Assembly: GCA_030610815.1 (NCBI GenBank)
Contig: JAUWRA010000005.1
Location: 1-36,019, forward strand
DNA: 36,019 bases
Direction: 5' to 3'
DNA from: Methanosarcinales archaeon
GTDB lineage: Archaea; Halobacteriota; Methanosarcinia; Methanosarcinales; Methanocomedenaceae
Translations under genes and position numbers: made by a program
Shown here: piece by piece, positions 7,945 to 14,436 of the stretch
Numbering within the stretch: position 1 is the stretch's first letter
Layout: each line of letters begins with the position of its first letter
The notes under the pieces: model-generated
Databases searched by the model: none
Told to the model about the DNA's origin: nothing
What the model saw: the letters and a program-made list of their open reading frames with translations, nothing else

Positions 7945-9222
7945 ATGACCACTGATAATCTCACGATCACAGAAAAGATCTTTTCAAAAGCTTCAGGCAG
8001 GCCGGTCAGGGCCGGCGAGTTTGTTATGGCAGACATTGACTGCGCTATGACCCACGATATCACCGGACCCCTGGCTGTGCAGGGTTTTAAGGAGATCATG
8101 AAGGACAAAGCCGAGGCAAAGGTCTGGGATCCGGACAAGATCGTGATCCTGTTCGACCACCAGGTACCTGCCGACTCGCTGAATGCGGCAGAGAACCACA
8201 TAATGCTGAGAAAATTCGCAGCCGGGCAGGGCATCACTAACTATGATGTCTTTGAGGGTGTGTGCCATCAGGTAGTACCGGAAAAGGGCTGGGCCAGACC
8301 AGGCGACCTTGTGGTGGGCAGTGACAGCCATACCTGTGCCTACGGCTCGCTGGGAGCTTTTTCAACAGGCATCGGCAGTACGGACATGGCTGCGGTTTTC
8401 GCTACAGGCAAGCTGTGGTTCAAGGTGCCGCAGACCATCAGGTTCGAGGTGAACGGACGCCTGCCTGATAAGGTGTACAGCAAGGATATTATCCTGCACC
8501 TGATAGGGGATGTGGGTGCCGATGGTGCTATGTATATGGCGGCAGAGTATGGCGGCGAGTCTATAAGAAGCCTGGATATCAGCCAGCGCATGACCATAAG
8601 CAACATGGCGATCGAGATGGGCGGCAAGGCTGGCATCATTGAGCCTGACGCTACTACTGAAGATTACCTGAAAGAACGCATTCCCGGCTTCACTCTTGAC
8701 CCTGTCTGGAAGAGCGATGAGGGGTGCGAGTATGCCGATTTCCGCGAATATGACATCTCAGACCTGTCCCCGCAGGTGGCATGTCCCCATAATGTGGACA
8801 ATGTGAAATCTGTGGAGGAAGTGGAGGGCACCCATATCGACCAGATACTTGTGGGTTCCTGTACTAATGGCAGGTTCGAGGATATCAAGATAGTGGCAGA
8901 CATCATGGGTGATGAGCCTGTGGCAAAAGGCCTGAGGCTGCTGGTCATCCCGGCGTCGCGTACTGAGTATATGAAGGTGCTGCGCGCAGGATTTGTGGAG
9001 CAGTTCATGGAGGCTGGTGCAATTGTTGAGAGTCCCTGCTGTGGACCCTGTATGGGCGGCAGTTTCGGGCTGCTGGGTGATGGCGAGGTAGGGCTTGCCA
9101 CGTCCAACCGCAACTTCCAGGGCAGGCAGGGCAGTGCGAAGGCGTTTGTGTATCTTTCTTCTCCGGCCACTGCGGCGGCATCTGCACTTACGGGTGAGAT
9201 AACTGATCCTAGGAAGGGTTAA
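7945..9222 (+). CDS. leuC: 3-isopropylmalate / homoaconitate dehydratase large subunit
   Basis: This is a 425-aa aconitase-superfamily large subunit of the short archaeal LeuC/HacA class. It isomerises 2-isopropylmalate (leucine synthesis), citramalate-derived intermediates, or homocitrate-type substrates (coenzyme B synthesis) with a separate small subunit. [4Fe-4S] ligands are visible in [11 protein letters not shown] (near residue 308) and [11 protein letters not shown] (near 365-368). [20 protein letters not shown] is the conserved active-site region. Methanogens carry two paralogues, and the large subunit alone does not decide substrate; the citramalate/isopropylmalate synthase at 17.9 kb makes either role possible. 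No leuD is adjacent. The 3' end and the following ~130 nt are partly duplicated at 11.8-12.1 kb beyond an AT-rich insertion. Confidence 0.92.
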   Translation: MTTDNLTITEKIFSKASGRPVRAGEFVMADIDCAMTHDITGPLAVQGFKEIMKDKAEAKVWDPDKIVILFDHQVPADSLNAAENHIMLRKFAAGQGITNYDVFEGVCHQVVPEKGWARPGDLVVGSDSHTCAYGSLGAFSTGIGSTDMAAVFATGKLWFKVPQTIRFEVNGRLPDKVYSKDIILHLIGDVGADGAMYMAAEYGGESIRSLDISQRMTISNMAIEMGGKAGIIEPDATTEDYLKERIPGFTLDPVWKSDEGCEYADFREYDISDLSPQVACPHNVDNVKSVEEVEGTHIDQILVGSCTNGRFEDIKIVADIMGDEPVAKGLRLLVIPASRTEYMKVLRAGFVEQFMEAGAIVESPCCGPCMGGSFGLLGDGEVGLATSNRNFQGRQGSAKAFVYLSSPATAAASALTGEITDPRKG

Positions 9223-9350
9223 ACGGGTGTTGGTGTTTTCGTAGTTAGGGGGGAAATTATGAAAATTTGTATTGACGGATGAGATGGAAAAACGGGTGGG
9301 AGGTATTGGATACAGGGTTGCGGTAGTTAAGTCTGGGGCATGGTGACTGC
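9121..9350 (+). repeat. leuC-tail direct repeat, copy 1
   Basis: This comprises the last ~100 nt of leuC and the downstream flank. It recurs at 11796-12083 in the same orientation. The block 9259-9350 aligns without gaps to 11992-12083, with about 14 differences in 92 positions by hand count; the coding tail differs mostly at synonymous sites. The rest of the gap to 9493 holds only AT-rich sequence with TATA-like runs near 9389-9401, which may be the promoter of the following operon. Confidence 0.8.
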
Positions 9351-9493
9351 GGGATGGATATACTGTGCATCAAATTAAATACTAGAATTAATATATTATA
9401 TATGTTCAAATAACTGGGCACATTTCTATTAAATGATTTGAAATATAAAGATTAAGTAGTATTAAATAACTTCAGAGACCTACATTTTATACT

Positions 9494-10156
9494 TTGGTGG
9501 TAATTTTGCAAATAGAATCTTACGAACCGTATCACATCGGTAATAAGTTAAATCCAGCTACAAATTTTGATAGCTTAAAAAAGAAGTTAAAAGAAAAACT
9601 TCAAACTGCAGAATATAAAATTACTGAAGAAACTCTTTCTGGACAGCAAGTAATTTTTGATAAGCCAATTGAGGTATTGGGTTTAAAAAATGATGTAAGA
9701 ATAGAATTAAATCATTTAGCACAAGCTCTTAATGTAATAGGTACAAATCCAGAGAATGTATCATCAATTTATATGGAAATTAATTCTTTTTTACCTGAAA
9801 TTGGATATGAAATCGAAAATTTATCTTTATTTTTTGAAATTGTTACCTCTATCATAGTAAAATCTGATGGAAAATCCCCAAAAGAAATTCTCAATGATTC
9901 CATAAAATTAAATATGGGTTCTTTTTTTATAAATGATATTCAAAATACAAATATAATTGGAATTCGAATTGGCGGTGAAAATACCGAGAATGATAATAAT
10001 TTTACTTTGTCAATCGAACCAAGTACAACAAGTCCAAATAGTAGATTTATGTTGAATTTACGGTATCGTTCAAAAGATAAAGAAAATATTCAAATATTTC
10101 ACCAAGAATTGGATGAAAAAATTATGCAATTGCTTACTCAATTGGAGTGGAAATGA
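9494..10156 (+). CDS. Unknown protein, first gene of HEPN operon
   Basis: This ~216-220-aa soluble protein is AT-rich in codon use (Ile, Asn, Lys, Glu), unlike leuC upstream. Possible starts are TTG 9494, GTG 9497 or TTG 9506; GGTGGT at 9496-9501 would serve TTG 9506 (QIESYEPYHIGNK). There is no signal peptide, membrane span or enzyme motif. A segment VIGTNPENVSSIYMEINSF and a later strand-rich part (IIGIRIGG, FTLSIEPS, FMLNLRYRSK) suggest an alpha/beta protein. The stop TGA overlaps the ATG of the next gene, a tight translational coupling. I do not recognise the family; it probably works with the next two gene products. Confidence 0.75.
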   Translation: MVVILQIESYEPYHIGNKLNPATNFDSLKKKLKEKLQTAEYKITEETLSGQQVIFDKPIEVLGLKNDVRIELNHLAQALNVIGTNPENVSSIYMEINSFLPEIGYEIENLSLFFEIVTSIIVKSDGKSPKEILNDSIKLNMGSFFINDIQNTNIIGIRIGGENTENDNNFTLSIEPSTTSPNSRFMLNLRYRSKDKENIQIFHQELDEKIMQLLTQLEWK

Positions 10157-10770
10157 TATCCATAATTGATAGTACATCAATTCCATTATGTAATGAGGAA
10201 TATATAGATTCAACTACTACTCCAAATAACGAAATTTGTGAAAATTTTAAGTACCAGATGGCAGGTTATTATTTCAAACCTCCAGTATCTTCACTACAAG
10301 TGAGGGATGAACTGACAAATTCATGGTTAGATGATTCTTACTTGAATTCCATTTTAACAATTTTGGAAACTACAGCTTTAGTATCCGAGATTGCTTCAAT
10401 TCAATCTGAAACATCTAGGAGATTATCATTGGAAAAAATCACGGAAGTTAGTTCTGAAATAAGAGAACTTTCAGAAAAAGATGTACATTTCAATAAAATT
10501 TTGGCAAATACTTTAACCGAAGTAGATTTTATATTGGATAAAGATGGGATAAATTATCGAATTAGAGTGGAAATAGAAGAAGATATTGAAATTCCTGAAT
10601 GGAAAGAATTTTTGATTTTAATTCAAATTTCAATTACGAATCACAAAGAACTTGTCCAATTATGGAGAAAAATATCAGAAAATGTTAGGAATAAAATCGA
10701 ATCAATTAAATCTGAAAATGAAATTCTAAGGGAATATAAAAATTTTACAATAATTTTAGAAGAAATTTAA
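10153..10770 (+). CDS. Unknown protein, second gene of HEPN operon
   Basis: This 205-aa soluble protein starts at ATG 10153 through an ATGA overlap with the stop of the preceding gene; a GTG at 10147 is a less likely start. The N-terminal part (MISIIDSTSIPLCNEEYIDS) is followed by a helical centre (LNSILTILETTALVSEIAS and EVSSEIRELSEKD), a strand region (VDFILDKDGINYRIRVEIEE), and a C-terminal helix pair (LVQLWRKISENVRNKIESIK). There is no recognisable domain. It is AT-rich like its neighbours. The stop lies 12 nt before the HEPN gene. Its position between an unknown protein and a HEPN protein makes it a candidate partner or antidote. Confidence 0.75.
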   Translation: MISIIDSTSIPLCNEEYIDSTTTPNNEICENFKYQMAGYYFKPPVSSLQVRDELTNSWLDDSYLNSILTILETTALVSEIASIQSETSRRLSLEKITEVSSEIRELSEKDVHFNKILANTLTEVDFILDKDGINYRIRVEIEEDIEIPEWKEFLILIQISITNHKELVQLWRKISENVRNKIESIKSENEILREYKNFTIILEEI

Positions 10771-10782
10771 TGATTAAATATT

Positions 10783-11139
10783 ATGACCTTCGATCCACTA
10801 CATTTTTTAAATTTAGCAACTAGCTTAAGCGTCGATGAAAAATATGACATTGAAGCAAGATGTAGAACATCTATTAGTAGAGCATATTATGCAGCTCATT
10901 TGATAAGCAGAAATAAATTGGAATCGAAAAGTAGTCGTTTTTCAAAAGACGGAAAAGCTCATGAAGAAGTAATAGAGCAAATGAAGAAAAAAAATCCACA
11001 TATAGGTGATATGCTTTATCAATTAAGAAGAAAAAGAAATGATGCTGATTATAAGTTAAATATAAATTTTTCACCATTTACAACAAATACTTACATTTCT
11101 TATGCCGAAACAATAATAGAAGAAGTAATGGAATTATAA
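10783..11139 (+). CDS. HEPN-domain protein (UPF0332-like)
   Basis: This 118-aa four-helix protein is of the small HEPN class. The family signature is clear: RTSISRAYYAAHL (residues ~28-40) and the C-terminal LRRKRNDADY (residues 81-90), an R-N-x3-Y form of the HEPN motif centred on Arg85. Members are often RNA-cleaving toxins or NMP-transferred partners paired with MNT nucleotidyltransferases. Here no MNT gene is present; instead two unknown proteins precede it in one operon. The start ATG at 10783 is 12 nt after the previous stop, with no strong ribosome site. Low GC content marks it as part of the acquired island. The HEPN assignment is firm; activity is inferred. Confidence 0.85.
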   Translation: MTFDPLHFLNLATSLSVDEKYDIEARCRTSISRAYYAAHLISRNKLESKSSRFSKDGKAHEEVIEQMKKKNPHIGDMLYQLRRKRNDADYKLNINFSPFTTNTYISYAETIIEEVMEL

Positions 11140-11160
11140 TAATATAAATCATTATTTATA

Positions 11161-11198
11161 ATATTGTGCATTTTTTAAAATATTGTGCATTTTTTAAA
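11161..11198 (+). repeat. 19-bp perfect tandem duplication
   Basis: The unit ATATTGTGCATTTTTTAAA occurs twice back to back (11161-11179 and 11180-11198), just after the HEPN gene. The T-rich run may end the operon transcript. Confidence 0.7.
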
Positions 11199-11252
11199 AA
11201 TTTTTATCCAATATAATTATTATGTTTAACTAATTGATGCACGGTCCTGATG

Positions 11253-11279
11253 CTCCGGATTTTGCGAAACAACCCGGAG
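11253..11279 (+). other. Hairpin before the first small gene of module 1
   Basis: CTCCGG (11253-11258) and CCGGAG (11274-11279) form a perfect 6-bp stem around a 15-nt loop. The right arm contains the GGAG that would serve the GTG start at 11281. A weaker stem-loop lies at the same relative place before the second copy of the repeat near 13870-13896. Confidence 0.4.
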
Positions 11280-11280
11280 A

Positions 11281-11496
11281 GTGTCACTTGAGTTTATAAA
11301 GCAGATTTTGATAAATCCCGAGATAATAAGAAAAGAACTGCATGATACTGAATATTTTCCAACAAGATACCTATGCGAATCGGAATTAAATGAGCATATC
11401 TATCCATGTATTTTAGGTATCGAAAAGTCAGATCAAGGTCTTATTATTGTGATAACTTTGCTCAATCGAAAGAAAAAACGTACATTACGGAAGTGA
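11281..11496 (+). CDS. 71-aa protein, possibly a truncated DUF4258-type toxin
   Basis: The start is GTG 11281, with GGAG at 11276-11279 just upstream. The product begins MSLEFIKQILINPEIIRKEL and continues with TRYLCESELNEHIYPCILGI, a strand GLIIVITLLN and a basic tail KKKRTLRK. The order helix, 'NPE.I', strand pair and basic end recalls the C-terminal half of DUF4258/BrnT-like toxins, but the His-rich N-terminal half is missing, so this may be a remnant. Its first 55 bp recur at 13905-13959. It is followed 4 nt later by a 58-aa gene, a toxin-antitoxin-like layout. Function is not established. Confidence 0.55.
   Translation: MSLEFIKQILINPEIIRKELHDTEYFPTRYLCESELNEHIYPCILGIEKSDQGLIIVITLLNRKKKRTLRK
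11286..11340 (+). repeat. 55-bp direct repeat, copy 1
   Basis: This begins ACTTGAGTTTATAAAGCAGA and ends AAAAGAACTG. It matches 13905-13959 with only a few substitutions in the middle. Here it is the start of a reading frame; in the second copy the frame is not usable. It marks the right end of each of the two island modules. Confidence 0.8.
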
Positions 11497-11500
11497 AAAT

Positions 11501-11677
11501 ATGAAAAAGAATGACGAGTTTGAGGAAGTATACGAAGATGTTGTAATAGAGAACTATGGCATTCCTATAGTTTTTACAGACGTTCTTGTAAGAAAGCACA
11601 AAAGTACGGGAAGAAATATATACTTCAATCATCCGGATTCTATACACAAAATAGAAAAGGGACTGGAATTAGTATAG
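11501..11677 (+). CDS. 58-aa protein downstream of the DUF4258-like gene
   Basis: ATG 11501 to TAG 11675-11677 encodes MKKNDEFEEVYEDVVIENYG followed by a strand PIVFTDVLVRKH and a C-terminus ending EKGLELV. It is acidic at the N-terminus and probably a small beta-hairpin plus helix. The gene lies 4 nt after the previous stop, so the two are likely co-translated. The size and position suit an antitoxin, but no family is recognised. It lies immediately before the leuC remnant at 11724. Confidence 0.5.
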   Translation: MKKNDEFEEVYEDVVIENYGIPIVFTDVLVRKHKSTGRNIYFNHPDSIHKIEKGLELV

Positions 11678-11723
11678 AGTTTGAATGAACATCAAATTGC
11701 GCCTAAATTGAAACGTTCAAAAC

Positions 11724-11898
11724 TGCACATACGGTCCACTTGGAGCATTTTCTATAGGCATCGGTAGTACGGACATGGCTGCGGTGTTCGGTACAGGCAG
11801 GGCAGGGCAGTGCCAAGGCTTTTGTGTATCTTTCTTCTCCGGCCACTGCGGCGGCATCTGCACTTACAGGCGAGATTACTGACCCGCGAAGGGGTTAA
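11724..11898 (+). pseudogene. Remnant of a second leuC-type gene (internal deletion)
   Basis: The translation starts [20 protein letters not shown], matching LeuC residues ~131-155 ([20 protein letters not shown]). About 50 nt later the sequence jumps, with a frame change, to the LeuC C-terminus [20 protein letters not shown], ending ITDPRRG and a stop. Roughly 0.7 kb of the middle and all of the 5' part are missing. The difference from the intact gene (about one base in five in the first block) indicates an older duplicate or a related donor rather than a fresh copy. The junction lies in a GGCAGG run shared by both deletion ends. Confidence 0.85.
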
Positions 11899-12083
11899 AC
11901 GGGTGTTGATGGTTTGATTGTGGGATGCTTTCTGAAGTTGTTCAGGAAGCATTATACTTAGGTGGGTTCTATGGTATAGATAGGAAGGAATATGCAAATC
12001 TATATTGACGGACGAGATGGAAAAACGGGTGGCAGGTATTATATACAGGCCTACGGTACTTAAGTCCGGGGTATAGTGACTGC
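11796..12083 (+). repeat. leuC-tail direct repeat, copy 2
   Basis: This contains the leuC C-terminal codons plus downstream flank, as at 9121-9350. It is about 60 nt longer because of an insertion between the stop codon and the conserved 92-nt block (11992-12083). It marks the left end of the second island module. Confidence 0.8.
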
Positions 12084-12165
12084 GAAATAGCAAATCTCAT
12101 GCTCGGAAATGAATAGATATATACTATAACTCTATTCTATCTAAAATTAGGCGTGAGGAAATTAA

Positions 12166-12420
12166 ATGTTTTTTGAATCTCCATTAACTGAAGAATTACA
12201 TAAGTATAAAAGAAAAAAGATTAATTCAGAATTTCCAATTTTGAATACTTCCAATTACGCATATTTATCAATCTGGGAATATTTAAATAATATCCCAAAA
12301 AGATTTTACTCTAAAAATGCATGTGAAGATATTTATGATTTTCTCGAAAGTATTAAAGAAGAAGAACCAAACACTCTTGTTGAAATTCTAAATGATTATG
12401 ACAAAATTTTATCTATATGA
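12166..12420 (+). CDS. N-terminal part of an interrupted HEPN-motif gene
   Basis: This 84-aa frame begins MFFESPLTEELHKYKRKKIN. A strong ribosome site (GTGAGG about 8 nt before the ATG) and a TATA-like ATAGATATATACT near 12111-12123 indicate a real gene start. It ends at a TGA (12418-12420), but the same frame stays open straight through to the 434-aa frame that follows, without any other stop. The simplest reading is one gene of 534 codons with a nonsense mutation. This part alone has no recognised domain. It is AT-rich like the other island genes. Confidence 0.6.
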   Translation: MFFESPLTEELHKYKRKKINSEFPILNTSNYAYLSIWEYLNNIPKRFYSKNACEDIYDFLESIKEEEPNTLVEILNDYDKILSI

Positions 12421-12462
12421 TTTAGATCACTAAGTGAAATTAATTCATTAAACTTTCATGAT

Positions 12463-13767
12463 ATGGTATTACCGTCCAATGAATACGATTTAATGAGCTT
12501 CCTTGATATTTATATTCACCCAAATTACTTAAAACTAATTGAGGGAGTGTATTCAAATTTGATACTTCCTATCAGTGCTAATCAACGGATTAAACGAGGA
12601 GCTGGATTCGAAAGATTTGATGTATTTAACCGAGTCGAAGAGTTGAAAGGTACTTCATATAAATATTTATCAACTCCTTATAGTAACACAATCAGAAATG
12701 CAATTGCTCATGGTAAAGTTGTTTTCAAACATGGGAATATTATTTATGAAGATAAAAAGAAAAAAATCGTTTTGTCATCTAGAAATACCATTAATCTATT
12801 CGATGACATGTTAGACATTTCTAATGGATTATCTCTGGGTTTTTGTTTATTTTATTTTACAAACCTAGAATTTCTTGAAGAATATGGCATTAAAATCCCT
12901 CTTCCTATCATGATAGAAGAACTAAGAGCTGAAACTAACGCCCCAGGATGGAAAATCAGAGGATATCTTGAGTCTGAGATATTTGATAATAGAAGTCAAC
13001 TGATAATTTTCGTGAAAAACTGTTTTCTTGACAGAATAATGCTAAATTACCATGTATTCAGTTCAGCTATCTTTGCTGAAAAATTTACTCCTGGTTACCA
13101 AAGATATTTCTTCTCACTCGATTCAAAATATTCCCTGCCTGGATGGGCAGCATTTGATGGATTTGAATTATCTAAATTAAGAAATCAACATATTAATAAT
13201 ATTCAAGATTATTATAAAACTTTAGAGGATGGAATGATATTTTTCATTCCGAAATATAAATTGCCCAGAATCGTTTTTAAGATGGCAACATTTATCTCTA
13301 TTATTAGGATTAATTTACGAGTTACTTGGCGTGAGTTTAAAGAAAACTACTATAAATTATTCATAAAACCAAGAGAGATGACAATTCATCAAAATAAATT
13401 TCATTCTATCATAAAGGGAAGTATTATTGTGAAGCCAAATTCAAATATGCCAATTGATGAGTTGATTCGAAATTATAGTGGGTCCATTGTAAGAAAATCG
13501 ATTAAAACAGCCCGAAAAAATGCAAAAATAACTGATATTTCAAAATACTTACCTGTAGGCTACTTAAGAATTAGTATATATACTAAAGATTTCCGAGTAA
13601 GAAAATTAAAAAACGCTGGTTTAATTCCTGAATTATTATGCACAATTGAATTTAAAAGATTAGAAAGGATTCGAACAATTGATATCATTGGAGGAAGACC
13701 TGAAATAATCAAAAAAATCAGAATTGTCTGGAATGAAAAAGCTAAAATTATTGAGCATTCAGGATAG
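12463..13767 (+). CDS. HEPN-motif protein, C-terminal part of the interrupted gene
   Basis: This is in the same frame as 12166-12420 and continuous with it apart from the TGA at 12418. The ATG at 12463 has no ribosome site, which supports the view that it is internal. Residues 76-84 (TIRNAIAHG) carry the HEPN R-x4-H motif (Arg78, His83), as in the large HEPN proteins of abortive-infection type such as ApeA-like families. The C-terminal ~300 residues contain a basic region (RKSIKTARKNAKITD) and no domain that I recognise. It has no membrane span or signal peptide. It is probably an RNase-type defence effector, now perhaps inactive. The AT-rich codon use contrasts with the flanking core genes. 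Confidence 0.7.
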   Translation: MVLPSNEYDLMSFLDIYIHPNYLKLIEGVYSNLILPISANQRIKRGAGFERFDVFNRVEELKGTSYKYLSTPYSNTIRNAIAHGKVVFKHGNIIYEDKKKKIVLSSRNTINLFDDMLDISNGLSLGFCLFYFTNLEFLEEYGIKIPLPIMIEELRAETNAPGWKIRGYLESEIFDNRSQLIIFVKNCFLDRIMLNYHVFSSAIFAEKFTPGYQRYFFSLDSKYSLPGWAAFDGFELSKLRNQHINNIQDYYKTLEDGMIFFIPKYKLPRIVFKMATFISIIRINLRVTWREFKENYYKLFIKPREMTIHQNKFHSIIKGSIIVKPNSNMPIDELIRNYSGSIVRKSIKTARKNAKITDISKYLPVGYLRISIYTKDFRVRKLKNAGLIPELLCTIEFKRLERIRTIDIIGGRPEIIKKIRIVWNEKAKIIEHSG

Positions 13768-13904
13768 TCAACTTTTTATAAACATCTTTATAATTAAAAT
13801 CTACGCCTCAATTTTATAAGAAATAAAAAATAGATGGTAATATGATTCCATGAACATCAACTGTATGCCCGGGATTTGAGCGTTAGCGAAATCTAGGGTA
13901 CGTG

Positions 13905-13959
13905 ACTTGAGTTTATAAAGCAGATTTTGATAAATCCAAAAATAAAAAGAAAAGAACTG
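13905..13959 (+). repeat. 55-bp direct repeat, copy 2
   Basis: This is the same sequence as 11286-11340 apart from substitutions in AAATCCAAAAATAAAAAG. It does not form a usable reading frame here; it is a remnant at the end of the second module. Confidence 0.8.
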
Positions 13960-13973
13960 AGCTAATGGTCAGA

Positions 13974-14029
13974 TTCGGCATCAATCGACTACCACGTTGG
14001 TTACAAACTTATCTTAAATTGATGCCGAA
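13974..14029. terminator. Perfect 12-bp inverted repeat at the 3' side of the hcyS operon
   Basis: TTCGGCATCAAT (13974-13985) pairs with ATTGATGCCGAA (14018-14029) across a 32-nt gap that itself contains a CCA...TGG mini-stem. It lies 13 nt beyond the stop of the minus-strand ferredoxin gene, so a transcript-end hairpin is possible. Being at the edge of the island, it could instead be the mark of a small mobile element. Confidence 0.4.
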
Positions 14030-14041
14030 ACTTTTGAAATA

Positions 14042-14431
14042 CTATGATTTCAGGACCGTTAGCGCACCATGAGGACACATCGTCACACACGCACCGCACT
14101 GCACACACTTATCCAGGTCCATCTGCACACTCCAGTCCTCCCTAAAGGATATCACACCCGTAGGACACACAGATATACATGCACCGCAATTCACGCACTC
14201 ATCATCGTCCTTGATCAACGGCTGCTCCAGGGCTGTTATGGTGGCACCGCGCTTCTCAAAAGCTACTGCAACCTGGTCGTATATATCCGGTGGCACATCT
14301 ATCACAACTTCGCCACCTTTAGGTTTCACATCTGCCCTGTCAATATTCAGCAATGCCCTGGTCTCCAGTATCACCTCTGCTATCAAAGGTCTTGGAGTAA
14401 TATCCGGGGTTGCATGTAATGTTATCTTCAT
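14042..14431 (-). CDS. NIL-domain ferredoxin for homocysteine synthesis
   Basis: This 129-aa protein has a NIL domain (residues ~1-70) followed by two [4Fe-4S] motifs: CVNCGACISVCPTG and CVQCGACVTMCPHG. It corresponds to the MA1822-type partner of HcyS in Methanosarcina, which is needed for reductive sulfur transfer onto aspartate semialdehyde to make homocysteine. The start ATG has an excellent ribosome site (GGAGGTAGGAGAT) overlapping the 3' end of hcyS, and only 5 nt separate the two genes, so they form an operon. It is cytosolic. Confidence 0.92.
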   Translation of the reverse strand: MKITLHATPDITPRPLIAEVILETRALLNIDRADVKPKGGEVVIDVPPDIYDQVAVAFEKRGATITALEQPLIKDDDECVNCGACISVCPTGVISFREDWSVQMDLDKCVQCGACVTMCPHGALTVLKS

Positions 14432-14436
14432 ATCTC

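Larger units (their letters stand above)
13768..14041. other. Intergenic right end of the island
   Basis: There is no gene. It holds the second copy of the 55-bp repeat (13905-13959), a stem-loop just before it, and a perfect 12-bp inverted repeat at 13974-14029. It is bounded on the right by the 3' end of the minus-strand ferredoxin gene. Confidence 0.6.

Noticed and set aside
11752-12093. Minus-strand 113-aa frame over the leuC remnant
   Set aside because: It is antisense to recognisable LeuC codons and to the conserved flank, and has no start signal.
12418-12420. In-frame TGA read as selenocysteine or another recoded codon
   Set aside because: No selenoprotein machinery or SECIS-like hairpin is visible, FwdB here uses Cys where Sec is sometimes found, and the pyrrolysine codon is TAG, not TGA. 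A nonsense mutation or sequencing error is simpler.
9223-14041. Island as an insertion sequence or CRISPR-linked region
   Set aside because: No transposase or integrase reading frame, no terminal inverted repeats around the whole region, and no regularly spaced repeats.
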